Shown here piece by piece: positions 22,994 through 34,129 of a DNA stretch of 64,000 bases. Position 1 is the first letter of the stretch. The number at the start of each line of letters is the position of its first letter. The notes beneath the pieces were generated by a model. The model did not search any database. It had not been told where the DNA came from and was given only the letters and a program-made list of their open reading frames with translations. The stretch comes from Manihot esculenta. Taxonomy: Eukaryota > Streptophyta > Magnoliopsida > Malpighiales > Euphorbiaceae. The position numbers and the translations under genes are program-made. The stretch is from assembly GCF_001659605.2 (NCBI RefSeq), contig NC_035163.2:32266158-32330157 (forward strand), given 5' to 3'.

Positions 22994-23431
22994 CTAATGG
23001 CTAGGTATTTTTTGTATGGTGGGATTCTTTGCCTGGTACACTCTTATTATTTGGTTTACAATAAGTTGGGAGTCGTTGTTTACCCTGAGGTCGCTTCCAC
23101 CCAATCCTAAAACTATATGCATCCCATTTATAAGGATTTTGTACTCTGCCATGTTATTAGATGCGAGGAACCTGAAGCATAAAGCATAACACACTCTGAA
23201 TCCATCTAGCCCTTTTAACATTACTCCTATCCCACTGCCTGTGGAGCTGGATGCTCCATCTATAAATAGGTTCCATCTGAATTCCTGTGGTTGTTGATAC
23301 CCCTCATTTTCTTTTACCGAGCTCGGTGATGCTTCCCCCTGTTTTTCTTTATCTGAGCTGAAGGAACATTCAACTATAAAGTCAGTTGGGCTTGGGCTTT
23401 GATGGCTGTCCGAGGTCAGTAAATGAGGCAA
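22994..23431 (-). pseudogene. Archaeal-type RNase H fragment of element C
   Basis: The minus-strand translation contains FRWNLFIDGASSSTGSGIGV, SNNMAEYKILINGM and LRVNNDSQLIVNQI. This is the pattern of the second, archaeal-like RNase H (acidic residues D, E and D) found in Tat-lineage elements after the RT-RNase H. The third acidic site reads NNDSQ. The frame ends at 22994 and lacks downstream integrase. Confidence 0.8.
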
Positions 23432-24245
23432 TACGGGCTGATTTCCACAGACCAGGCTAACATTCGTCCTGAGATCTCAGGCCTATGTAAGATTTTCTTC
23501 AGGGGTTGGTCAGTCATTACCACCCCCTGGTGGCCCTGCAGATACATTCTAAACTTTCTCACTGCCAACAACAAGGCAAATGCTAGCTTCTCAATATTTA
23601 TGTATCTGACTTTGGTGTCCCTAAGTACCTTGCTGATATAGAACATAGACTTATGGACCTCTGCTTCCTCTTTTACCAGCACGGTACTCACTACTTGTTC
23701 ATATGCAGCCAAGTAAATCAAGAGTTTCTCTCCTACTAAGGGGTTGCTAAGCACATGCGGGGAGCTGATGTACTACTTGAGATTTCTGAAGGCTTCTTGA
23801 TAATCCTCTGTCCATTCAAAATTCGGGACCTTCCTCAGCTTTTTGAAGAAAAGCAGGCATCTTTCTGATGATTTGGACATGAATCGATTGAGTACTACCA
23901 CCCTTCCTGTAAACCTCTGCACATCCCTTACACATGTTGGCTCAGGCATTGTTAATATAGCCTCTACCTTCTCTGCGTTCGACTCTATGCCCTTTTCACT
24001 AACCATATAGCCCAGAAATTTTTCCCTCTGATAAAGAAAACACACTTTGCTAGGTTCAACCTCATCTTGTACCGCTGTAATACTCCAAAGACCTCTTCCA
24101 AGTTGGCCAAGTGTTGTTGGAAGGTCTGACTTTTAACCACCATGTTGTCAATGTGAACTTCCACATTTCTCCCTATCTGATCCTTAAAGATCTTATTCAT
24201 CAGTCGTTGGTATATTGTTCCGTCGTTTTTCAACTCGAAAGGCAT
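23416..24245 (-). pseudogene. RT-RNase H fragment of element C
   Basis: On the minus strand: MPFELKNDGTIYQRLMNK followed by a palm motif with HIDNMVVKS (where FVDDMLVKS-like is usual), then the connection and RNase H (MFYISKVLRDTKVRY, LAFALLLAVRKFRMYL, RPEISGRMLAW). A frameshift lies near 24000-24045, where the two frames overlap, and another break lies near 23760. The Asp-Asp pair of RT reads D-N, so the copy is also catalytically doubtful. Confidence 0.8.
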
Positions 24246-26218
24246 AGGCTTGTAGCAGTACGTCCATCTTCAATTATAAAGGAGGTCTTTTCTTCATCCA
24301 ACCTGTCCATAGGGATTTGGTAGTACTCTGACATAGTATTTAAGGAAGATAAGTAATCAAAACCGGTCATAGAGTCGACCATTTTATTAATATTTAAGAA
24401 GAGATAACAATGTTTTGGCTAGACCTGATTTAAATCAATGAAATCTATGGACATTCTATATTTTTCATTAGCCCTTTTTACTAACACAGTGGGTATATGA
24501 CTTCTCTAATAAATCCGGCCTCCTCTAGTTTCTGCACCTGTTCCCTCGTGGCCTATTACTTCTCTTTCCAAACACCCTCTTCTTCTGCTTTACCAACTTG
24601 GCCCTAGGAAGAATATTCAATTTGTGGGTCATCACTTCAGGATTGATTCCTGGCATGTTTGAAGGCTTCCAGGAGAAGCTTGAGGCATGGCCTCTGATCA
24701 GAGCCATCGTTGCCTCCTTTTGGTCCTTTTCAAGGCCTAAGTTGATGCTGAAGACCTTGATGCTTTCTTCCTCGGACGGTGGGAAGGTCTCCAGTTTATC
24801 TACTGGTTCAGTCCTAGCCTCCTTCTTTTCATCCCGAACCTCCATGACTTTAGGGTTTATCTCTTCTGGATGGGTGCTTGGCTCCTCTATCGTAGCCAGG
24901 TATACAGCTCTGGCTTTCTCCTGTCTTCCCCGAGCTACCCCCACCCCTGCTTCTGTCGGGAATTTCATAGTCAGATACTAGATGCTAGTCACTGCTTGAA
25001 AGACATACAACATCGATCTTCCCAAGATGGCATTATAGTTCAGGGGCAGCTTCACCACAAGGAACACTATGTAGTGAGTTTGAGATAAGGGCGGTTCTCT
25101 CAGGGTGAGGGTTACCTTTACCTTCCCCTCCATTGCCACTGAAGTCCCTCTCCTATTCATCAGTCGTTGGTATATTGTTCCGTCGTTTTTCAACTCGAAA
25201 GGCATAGCCTTGTAGCAGTACGTCCATCTTCAATTATAAAGGAGGTCTTTTCTTCATCCAACCTGTCCATAGGGATTTGGTAGTACTCTGACATAGTATT
25301 TAAGGAAGATAAGTAATCAAAACCGGTCATAGAGTCGACCATTTTATTAATATTTAAGAAGAGATAACAATGTTTTGGCTAGACCTGATTTAAATCAATG
25401 AAATCTATGGACATTCTATATTTTTCATTAGCCCTTTTTACTAACACAGTGGGTATATGACTTCTCTAATAAATCCGGCCTCCTCTAGTTTCTGCACCTG
25501 TTCCCTCGTGGCCTATTACTTCTCTTTCCAAACACCCTCTTCTTCTGCTTTACCAACTTGGCCCTAGGACTAATAAATCCGGCCTCCTCTAGTTTCTGCA
25601 CCTGTTCCCTCGTGGCCTATTACTTCTCTTTCCAAACACCCTCTTCTTCTGCTTTACCAACTTGGCCCTAGGAAGAATATTCAATTTGTGGGTCATCACT
25701 TCAGGATTGATTCCTGGCATGTTTGAAGGCTTCCAGGAGAAGCTTGAGGCATGGCCTCTGATCAGAGCCATCGTTGCCTCCTTTTGGTCCTTTTCAAGGC
25801 CTAAGTTGATGCTGAAGACCTTGATGCTTTCTTCCTCGGACGGTGGGAAGGTCTCCAGTTTATCTACTGGTTCAGTCCTAGCCTCCTTCTTTTCATCCCG
25901 AACCTCCATGACTTTAGGGTTTATCTCTTCTGGATGGGTGCTTGGCTCCTCTATCGTAGCCAGGTATACAGCTCTGGCTTTCTCCTGTCTTCCCCGAGCT
26001 ACCCCCACCCCTGCTTCTGTCGGGAATTTCATAGTCAGATACTAGATGCTAGTCACTGCTTGAAAGACATACAACATCGATCTTCCCAAGATGGCATTAT
26101 AGTTCAGGGGCAGCTTCACCACAAGGAACACTATGTAGTGAGTTTGAGATAAGGGCGGTTCTCTCAGGGTGAGGGTTACCTTTACCTTCCCCTCCATTGC
26201 CACTGAAGTCCCTCTCCT
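24195..26218. repeat. Near-identical tandem duplication within element C
   Basis: Unit 1 (24195-25154, 960 bp) is repeated as unit 2 (25155-26218). Unit 2 also carries a 104-bp internal tandem duplication (about 25466-25569 repeated at 25570-25673). I found one mismatch by eye (GGCATAGGC at 24241, GGCATAGCC at 25201). All junctions share TATTC (TTATTCATC, CTATTCATC, CTATTCCCT). The two copies of the linker frame, 24525-24968 and 25589-26032, are identical. Confidence 0.9.
24525..24968 (-). pseudogene. Protease-RT linker fragment of element C (repeated at 25589-26032)
   Basis: A 147-residue frame starting MKFPTEAGVGVARGRQEKAR with a later ALIRGHASSFSWKPSNMPG motif, which is the region between protease and RT in Tat-lineage polyproteins (a FAW..DMPGI-like motif before RT). 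It loses homology at its end, where RT should begin. The second copy at 25589-26032 is identical. Confidence 0.7.
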
Positions 26219-26340
26219 ATTCCCTTAACTGGGGCTTGGTCCCTAACCAGCTATTCCATTGGAGTCTCTTCTATTCCCTTAACTAGGGCTTGGTCCCTGA
26301 CCAACTGTTCCTCTGGTAAATTCATATGCTGGAAGACTCG
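26219..26340 (-). repeat. Diverged 55-bp tandem repeat of element C
   Basis: TATTCCCTTAACTGGGGCTTGGTCCCTAACCA... and TATTCCCTTAACTAGGGCTTGGTCCCTGACCA... occur back to back before the solo LTR. No coding assignment was made. Confidence 0.7.
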
Positions 26341-28619
26341 TGTAATACCCGGCTAGACTCCGGTATCGAAATTCCTACCGTCCGGTGGAATCTCGGGTGT
26401 CGGAGACCTCTAGAAGGGTAAAACTATGTTTTCATAAAATGTTTTAATGTGTTTTATGTTTTAAGCATGAAAGAAATGAGTTTTTACATGAAAATAGCCT
26501 TGGAGGAAAACTCAAGTTCGGCCGCCGAACATGTATGCACTTCGGGAGTGCTTTAGGCTCCCGAAAGCATAAGTGAAGGAAGTCCAGGTTCGGCCGTCGA
26601 ACATGGCATGCATGCGGAGGCACTTTCGGCTCCCGAACGTGGCCTGGCCAGCCACCTATAAAGGGGTCCCTTAGCCGAAAACGGGCTAGCTTTTCTCCCC
26701 ATTTTCGACCAAGGTGAGCTCTCTGCCGTCCCTCACCGATCTTGAGTTTCTTCCTTCCATTCTTCATGATTTTTATGAGTTTGCAACCTTGTTTTGAAGG
26801 TTTTGAACATTTGAGCAAGTTTTGGAGCTTGGAGGTTCAAGGAACTCTCTCTCTCCCATTTTTTGAGCTAGGGTCGTTCTTCTCTCGATCTTCAAGAGGT
26901 AAGGGCCGATCTTGAGCTTATGGCATGTTTTAAGTAAGTTTTAAATAGATCTATGGGGTAGAATGCATGTTTAGCTTATGGTTAGGTTTATGGGTTCATG
27001 TTACATTTTTGGACAATGTGGATGTTTGATGTGTTGTAGATGGGGTTTAAGATAGTTTGAAGCCCCTAGGAACTTGTATGCTTGAGTATGTATGTTGTAG
27101 ATTAGGAAAAATGCATGTTTGGATGGTTTTGGGAGGCAAATGTGCACGAGGAACCAAGTTTCTGCCCTTTGGCAGAAACCAGGTTCGGCAGCCGAAGGAC
27201 TTTCGGCCGCCGAACCTGCTTGGGAGGCCAGCCTTTCGGCTGCCGAAGCCTGCCCCCGAAAGAGGACTTTCGTCTCTGGAGGGCAGTTTCAGCCGCTGAA
27301 AGTGCCGCCGAACATGCATGAGTTTCGTCTCTGTCTGGGAGTTTCGGCCGCCGAAGGTGCCGCCGAACCTGCCTGACTTTCAGCTCTAGAGGGACTTTCG
27401 GCCGCCGAACCTGCCGCCGAAAGTGCCCTATTCAGCCTTCCTTTGCATGTTTTTGGTTGGATGTTTGAGGTGTTTTAGGGGGGTTTTTGGGGGATGTTTT
27501 TAGAGTTATGTTCTAGTTGTTTGGTCCCTCATTTGTGTCCACCTGTGTAGGTTCGGACCCGAGGAACCAAGGACCCCAGCAGTGAGTCAGCTGCTTCAGT
27601 CATTGTCAGAGCTAGTTGAGGTGAGTAGAATAAACACTTATGTTTTAAAGCAAATCAATATAGATTTGAGCATGTTCATGCATCACGAATGCTATGTGAT
27701 ATTCTAGGTTGTTGCATTAGAATTCACGAATATGTTGCATTGCATAATTTGATGATGATGTGGATGGTTATTAGATGATCCTTAGTCCTCGATATGATGC
27801 GATGTGATATGATACAGCATGGTACAGAAGTCCAGGTTGTACCCATTCTACGTCCCTGGCACTATGTAAGAGAAAGTCCAGGTTGTACCCATTCTACATC
27901 CCTAGCACATTGGAATGTTATGTTATGTTATGTTATGTTAAGAGAAAGACCGGTTGACCCATTCTACTTCCCGGCACTTTGGAATGTAGAGGACTCTTGG
28001 TGACAATACCATCCGTGATGTGATTTGTCTGTGATGTGATGCATTCCATTATAGCATATGATTTAAATGTTTTATTATTCTGCTCACTGGGCTCTAGTAG
28101 CTCACCCCTTTTCCCTAATCCCCCAGGGTTGCAGGTACAGGCTAGACAGAGAAGTCAAGGTGAATGAAGTCTTGAGTTGTAATAGTTAGCATGTGGACAT
28201 GACAAATTATATAATGATGTAAAAGTTATGAATAGTTATGTCATGTATATGTTGATTCTGAGATTGAGGTTTAGAAATTGTGCTTGACCGAGTTTGTATA
28301 GTAATCCCTTTGTAAACATAATCTATGTTTTATGATGCTTTTGTAACCAAACTCTATATATATTATGTCACCCCATTGGGGCACTGTTGGGACTCCAAAG
28401 AGGAGTTAATGTTTATAACCATGTTATGTTTAGTGCATACACAGGTTGAGTTTTGTGAATGAATGTAAAGAAAAGTTCAAATTTTTTTATGTATGTTTTT
28501 TATCATGTATGGGATTAAACAGGTTTACAGGTTGTATGTCAGGCTTGCTACGGGTCCCGGCGGCCTTAAGTCGACCTGGATCCTAGCGCCGGTAACGGTC
28601 CGATTTTCGGGTCGTTACA
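26341..28619 (+). mobile_element. Solo LTR (plus) inside element C, TSD ACTCG
   Basis: 2,279 bp from TGTAATACCC to GGGTCGTTACA, flanked by ACTCG at 26336-26340 and 28620-28624. A TATA box (CCTATAAAGG) is near 26655. Palindromes lie at about 26517-26640 and 27180-27425, the minisatellite at 27829-27978 and predicted intron 3 at 27621-28134. It is related to, but clearly diverged from, the A and B LTRs. Confidence 0.92.
27829..27978 (+). repeat. CCAGG...CCTGG minisatellite in the 26341 LTR
   Basis: Three units of the type GTCCAGGTTGTACCCATTCTACGTCCCTGGCAC. The second has CCTAG and the third CCGG, so the stem is decaying. A TGTTA microsatellite (27916-27940) separates units 2 and 3. Confidence 0.82.
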
Positions 28620-29040
28620 ACTCGGTAGGGTAGTAGGTTCACCTTGCTACAGTCATTTACTAGAACTTTTCAGACCTTGAAGTTGTGAATGATGGCTTCT
28701 ATGTCCAGAGCATCATCGTGGGGCATCTACACTCCCTGGGCGTCCTCCGGAGAGAAGGAGATGGTTACTGGGGAATGCTCCACTATCTGCATAACTTCAG
28801 CACTACTCCCTTCCTCATTCCTATTTCTCTTCTTTTCCCTTCTGCTCATATGGCCCCCAGTTCCTCCCATGATCATGTTGATTGTTTCACTGGAGCCATC
28901 ATTCACTAGTCCTCCTATCTGTCTCCGGGGCCTTTTCATCATTGCGTTCTGCTGTGGTCTCTGCCCTTCTGGATTTTTTACAAAATTTCTAAGGTGTCCC
29001 CTCTTGATGAGTCTTTCTATCTCATTTATTAACTAATAAC
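28620..29040 (-). pseudogene. Element C gag fragment downstream of the zinc finger
   Basis: On the minus strand the duplicated segment (LINEIERLIKRGHLRNFV) is followed by SETINMIMGGTGGHMSRREK, which resembles the INTI.GG motif between gag and protease in Tat-lineage elements. The frame is cut by LTRs on both sides. Confidence 0.65.
28945..29039. repeat. 95-bp direct repeat flanking the LTR (partner 31351-31445)
   Basis: Identical over all 95 bases to 31351-31445. It encodes LINEIERLIKRGHLRNFVK of element C gag on the minus strand. It is far longer than any integrase-made duplication. Confidence 0.93.
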
Positions 29041-31350
29041 TGTAATACTCGGTTAGACTCCGGTATCGAAATTCCTACCGTCCGGTGGAATCTCGGATGT
29101 CGGAAGCCTCTAGTAGGGTAGAAACATGTTTTCATAAAATGTTTTAATGTATTCCATGGTTTTAAGTAAAAAGGAAACGATTTTTTGCATGAAAACAACC
29201 TTGGAGGAAAACCCAGGTTCAGCCGCCGAACCTCAAGTTCGGCCGCCGAACATGCATGCATTTCGGGTGTGCCTTAGGCCCCTGAAGGCATAAGTGAGGG
29301 AAGTCCAGGTTCGGCCGCCGAACCTCAAGTTCGGCCGCCGAACATGGCATGCATGCGGAGGCACGTTCGGCCCCCGAACATGGCCTGGCCAGCCACTATA
29401 AAAGGGTCCCTTAGCCGAAAACGGGCGAGCTTTTCTCCCCATTGTATGCCAAGGTGAGCTCTCCGCCGTCCCTCACCAACCTTTGAGTTCTTCCTTCAGA
29501 TCTTTCAAGATTTTCATGAGTTTTTGCTTTGTTTTGAAGATTTTCAAGTTTTGAGCAAGTTTTGGAGCTTTGAGGTTCAAGGAAACTCAACCCCTCCCAT
29601 CTCCGAGTTTAGGTCGTCTCTCTCTCGATCTCCACGAGGTAAGAGCCGATCTTAAGCTCATTGCATGTTTTAAGTAAGTTTTAAGCAGATCTATGGGGTA
29701 GAATGCATGTTTAGCTTATGGTTAGGTTTATGAGTTTATGTTACGTTTTTGAACAATGTGAATGTTTGATGTGTTGTAGATGGGGTTTTAGATAGTTTGG
29801 AGCCCCTAGGAGCTTGTATGCTTGTGTATGTGTGTTGTAGAATAGGTTTATGCATGATTGGAAAGTTTTGGAGGCAAATGTGCATAGAAGAGCTGAGTTT
29901 CTGCCACTATGGGAGAAACCAGGTTCGGCAGCCGAAGGAACTTTCGGCCGCCGAACATGCTTGTGGAGGCAGCCTTCGGCTGCCGAAGCTTGCCCTCGAA
30001 AGAGGACTTTTGTCTCTGTCTGGGAGTTTCGACCGCCGAAAGTGCCGCCGAACATGCATGAGTTTCGCCTCTGTCTGGGAGTTTCGGCCGCCGAAGGTGC
30101 CGCCGAACCTGCCTGACTTTCGGCTCTGGAGGGACTTTCGGCCGCCGAACCTGCCGCCGAAAGTGCCCTGTCCAGCCCTCTCTTGCATGTTTTTCTATGA
30201 TTGTTTCATGATGTTTTAGGGGATTTTTGGGGAGTAGTTTAGAGTTATGTTCTAGTTGTTTGGTCCCTCATTTGAGTCCACCTGTGTAGGTTCGGACCCG
30301 AGGAACCGAGGACCCCAGCAGTGAGTCAGCTGCTCCAGTGTCTGGTCAGAGCTATCCAGAGGTGAGTAGAATAAACCTTTACGTTTTAAAGTAAATCAAT
30401 TGTAAAGTTTGAGCATGTTCATGCATTATGAATGCCATGAGATGTTTTAGGTTGTTTGCATTAGAATTCACGAATATGTTGCATTGCATATTCTAATGTT
30501 GATGTGGATGAATGTTGGATGATCCATAGCCCTCGATCTATGATGTGACGATGTGATATGTACGGTACAGAATGTAAGACCAGTGGGACCCAGTCTACGT
30601 TCGCTGGCACTATGTAAGAGAAAGACCAGGACCCATTCTACGTTCTGACACAGTTGGACTGTTATGTTATGCTATGTAAGAGAAAGACCAGGACCCATTC
30701 TACGTTCTGACACTGTTGGACTATGTAGAGGGCTATTGGTGACAAGTTCATCCTTGATGTGATTAGCTGTGATGTGATGCATTCCATGTTATCATATGTT
30801 TTGAATGTTTTATTATTCTGCTCACTGGGCTCTAGTAGCTCACCCCTCTCCCAAATTCCCCAGGTTTGCAGGTACAGGGTAGACCAGGAGGTCCGCAAGA
30901 GTAATGAAGTCATGTGTATGTAATAGATAGTGTGGACATGATAAATGTATTAATGTTATGTAAAAGTATAGTTTTAGTCATGTAATGACATTGAGGATTA
31001 CAGATTGTGCTTGACTTTATGTATAAGGTATCCCTTTTAATACATGATCTTAGATGTTTTATGATGATTATGTAAACCAACTCAACTTATGATGTATCGC
31101 CCATTGGGGCATTTATGAGATCCCACAGAGGGGTCATGGTTATGATTATGATTATGTTCAGTGCATGCACAGGTTGAGTTTGGTGTATGATAGAATGTAT
31201 GAAAGAAAAGTTTTAATTTTTATGTATATTCTTGATCATGTATGGGATTAAGCAGATTTACAGATTTTATGTCAGGCTTGCTACGGGTTCCGGTGGCCTT
31301 AAGCCGACCTGGATCCTAGCGCCGGTAGCGGTCCATTTTCTGGGTCGTTA
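29041..31350 (+). mobile_element. LTR (plus) inside element C gag, flanked by a 95-bp duplication
   Basis: 2,310 bp starting TGTAATACTCGG and ending GGGTCGTTA, with the expected terminal CA missing. Instead of a 5-bp duplication, the 95 bases before it (28945-29039) are repeated identically after it (31351-31445). Internal landmarks match the 26341 LTR: TATA near 29397, palindromes at about 29920-30165, a minisatellite at 30574-30720 and predicted intron 3 at 30362-30871. Confidence 0.88.
30574..30720 (+). repeat. Decaying hairpin minisatellite in the 29041 LTR
   Basis: The first unit GACCAGTGGGACCCAG...CGCTGGCAC keeps CCAG/CTGG. Units 2 and 3 (GACCAGGACCCATTC...TCTGACAC) have lost the second half of the stem. 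Confidence 0.78.
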
Positions 31351-31697
31351 CGTTCTGCTGTGGTCTCTGCCCTTCTGGATTTTTTACAAAATTTCTAAGG
31401 TGTCCCCTCTTGATGAGTCTTTCTATCTCATTTATTAACTAATAATAGTCGTTGGTGTCGTGGTCATGAGTCCAATGGTATTGGCACTACTTATCCGGGT
31501 CCCTCCTGTTCGCGTTTGCCCTTATTGGCTTAAGTCACTGTATGAAGTCCTTGTCTTTGGACAGCTATGAGCACATTGGCTCTAGACACGTTCAGGAGAG
31601 TAATCACCTCAGAAATCCGGGATTGGTAGGATCTCTGCTCCTTCCTCTCCCACTTGTGTCTGTTTAATGCTTCAGGCCTCCAATTTCATCTCCTCTC

Positions 31698-32252
31698 TTA
31701 TCTGTCTAACCGTTTGTCCTCCACAGTCTTTTCCCTGTCTCCTGCTTTTCTGACAAATCTGCTAGTGGTTAAGGCATCATCTTGTATTATGTATTTTTCT
31801 ACTCTCTTTATCAGCTCTGCCAGAGTAGTAGGTGACTTTCTGCACAACGATCCAAAAAACTCTGGGAAGGTAGTCCCCTTTTGCATGGCTTCTAATGCCC
31901 TGGCTTCATCGAGCTCGGGAATTTGCAGAGCCTCTGAGTTGAACCTAGCCACGTATTCCCTAAGGGACTCCTTCCTCCTCTACCGGACCGTTTTTAGGTA
32001 GCTTATTTTTCTTTCCGCTGGGACTCCGACGATGAACCTGCTGATAAATATACTGGATATGTCCACAAAGCTTTTGATGTTTTCTGCTTCCAGACTATTA
32101 AACCATGCTCGAGCTGGTTCGATAAGAGCGGTGGGAAAGACTTTATACATTAGGGTGTCCAAGTGAGTCTGAATCTCCATTAATGTCTTGTAGTTCAAGA
32201 CATGCTTCCGGGGGTTCTCTATACCGTCGTACGCGGCTATTGTCAGCATCAT
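31698..32252 (-). pseudogene. Element C gag, capsid-like region
   Basis: Minus-strand frames 31980-32252 (IAAYDGIENPRKHVLNYKT, FPTALIEPARAWFNSLEAE, FISRFIVG) and 31698-31952 (MARFNSEALQIPELDEARAL, GTTFPEFFGSL, TLAELIKRVEKYI) together match the retrotransposon gag domain of Tat-lineage elements. A frame change near 31960-31980 separates them. Confidence 0.82.
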
Positions 32253-32430
32253 GAACTTTTTAGGGATGGTTTCCTATTGTACCCATCTCACGAACGGGGA
32301 CGAGGTTGGTAGTAGGGGCTGTTATTGTCTCGTGCCCCTAGCTTTCTTACGAGTTGCTCCTTCAGCCTCTCTAGCATTTGATATATATCTACCTCTTCTC
32401 TCCTTAGCCTTTCTTTCAAGCGGTAGTTTC

Positions 32431-32450
32431 TTTCTCACAGACAGTGCCAA
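32431..32450 (-). other. Probable primer-binding site of element C
   Basis: On the minus strand TTGGCACTGTCTGTGAGAA follows the LTR end by a few bases. It resembles the TTGGCGCCGTCTGTGGGAA sequence that I recall at this place in plant Tat/Retand elements, with substitutions. Confidence 0.5.
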
Positions 32451-32454
32451 TTGA

Positions 32455-32908
32455 TGTTTTGAAATCCAATAAAAGGTTGGATTAAGGTATGTGCCTGTGA
32501 ATTGAGCCCGAATGGCTCAGGCCTCCCTTCCTTTATTTTTTTCCCTTTATTCTCTAGTGATGTGTAACCGCTATCCTGCTACAGTACAACATGTTGTTGT
32601 CATGCAGAGCTGTACATACGGACGTACTGTGTCTTTTTCCATCATTAGATGACCATTTAATTCTCTGCAGCGCCTGTGTTGACATGATTCCAAATGTGTA
32701 GAGGTCTGTTGCCTCACTAACTCATCAAATCAGTTGAGCTAGATTCCTCTCAGTTGGGTCCAAGCCCTGCTCTGTCCGTCCTGCTGGCACGGAGTCTGGA
32801 CCGCGCTTACATGGGTGGATCGGCACATTAGGCCTTCACAGGACTGTAGTCTGGTATTCCCTCATAGACTCAGCTGTGGCTTGAGTATCCGAGACCCAAC
32901 TGTTATCA
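32455..32908 (-). repeat. Probable 5' LTR of element C
   Basis: About 454 bp. The minus-strand start TGATAACAGTTGGGTCTCGG and end CAAAACA lie next to the primer-like site. Borders are inferred from TG..CA ends and position, because the partner LTR is not in the window. Beyond 32908 the sequence changes abruptly to AT-rich DNA. Confidence 0.55.
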
Positions 32909-34129
32909 TAAACTAATAACCAAATGACTGAAAAAGACCCAACGTTTACATTATTTTGTGTTTTAATGTAAACATTTAAATTTTATATTAATTGACCCAA
33001 TATTTTTAGTTGATTTTCAAATATCAAAATGTAACTAAAATATCAAATATAATATTTTATTATTTTTAAATATAAATTAATTCTACGTATAAAAATAATA
33101 TTAACACATTCTTAATTATAGTTAAAAGATATATTTAATTTTAAATATAATAGTAATCTGTAATTCACATTTTCAATTGTAGATAAATTTTATTTTGGAT
33201 GAATAATTATAAATATTTTATAATAAATATATTATTTTTTATTATTTTATATATACTGTTATTTTTTATTAAATAAAATATTTGCTATAAAATATTCATA
33301 ATTATTATTATAAAATAAAAATATGAATGACATATTTTACAATTAAATCCTTTATCTTTAATTTTAATTTTAAAAGTTAGCTAAAATTATATCCTACATA
33401 ATCATTAGTCTAATTTATCTAAAATTTAAATATTTAAATTAAAATATAAAGTAATATAAATATTAAACTATTTTTAATCAATTGACCAATTAAATAATAA
33501 TAATAATAATAATAATAATACACGCTACATGTCATTATATTATTAAATTATTAAATTTGAAAATTTATAAAATTATGTACTAAAATATAAAAATTGAATA
33601 ATTAAATTAAGATTAAAAAATTTGAATTAAAATATAGATATACAAAAACGTTAGGATTTTTGAATCAATCTACCAATAAAAAAAGAGTAATTCAAATCCA
33701 AACTTCTTCAGAGATGTTAATTGTATGTGAAACATAGAAATAATTGAGGTGTATTATTATAATAATAATATATATAGTTGTCCTAAAATTATAGGTATAA
33801 TTGAAAAATTCATGAAAAAAATAAAGAAATTTCCGCCATCGTTTTTTATACAGTCTAATACTAGTTTTATTTTTATTTTTATTTTTATTTTTATTTGTCA
33901 GTAAAAAAAGAATAGTGTTAAAACAATAAAATAAAATTGATTACCATACAAATGTGCCCTTCATTCACAATAATAATAATAATAACAACAATATTGTTGT
34001 TATTATAATTAAAGAATACAAGAGAAACACAGCGAAGGAATGTTCACAACATGCCAAGTTTCATATGCTCATATCATTGCATGCTGTTCAGTAATTAATT
34101 AGTGCGAGTTTTGAGCCCAAGTATAACAA
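32909..34129. other. AT-rich intergenic DNA
   Basis: No gene is seen. Strongly AT-rich with an (AAT)n microsatellite at about 33494-33521, short TTTTTA repeats near 33868-33898 and an AAT/AAC run near 33970. It marks the border between the retrotransposon nest and gene space. Confidence 0.7.

Larger units (their letters stand above)
22556..32908 (-). mobile_element. Element C, Tat-lineage Ty3/gypsy retrotransposon, degenerate and interrupted
   Basis: This minus-strand element reads from a probable LTR (32455-32908) and primer site through gag (28620-29040, 31351-32252), a protease/RT linker (24525-24968), RT and RNase H (23416-24245) to an additional archaeal-type RNase H (22994-23431). Two RNase H domains in this order are the mark of the Tat/Ogre/Retand group. 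The integrase and the left LTR are absent, cut off by element B. Two solo LTRs (26341-28619, 29041-31350) and a tandem duplication (24195-26218) disrupt it further. It is the oldest layer of the nest. Confidence 0.78.
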
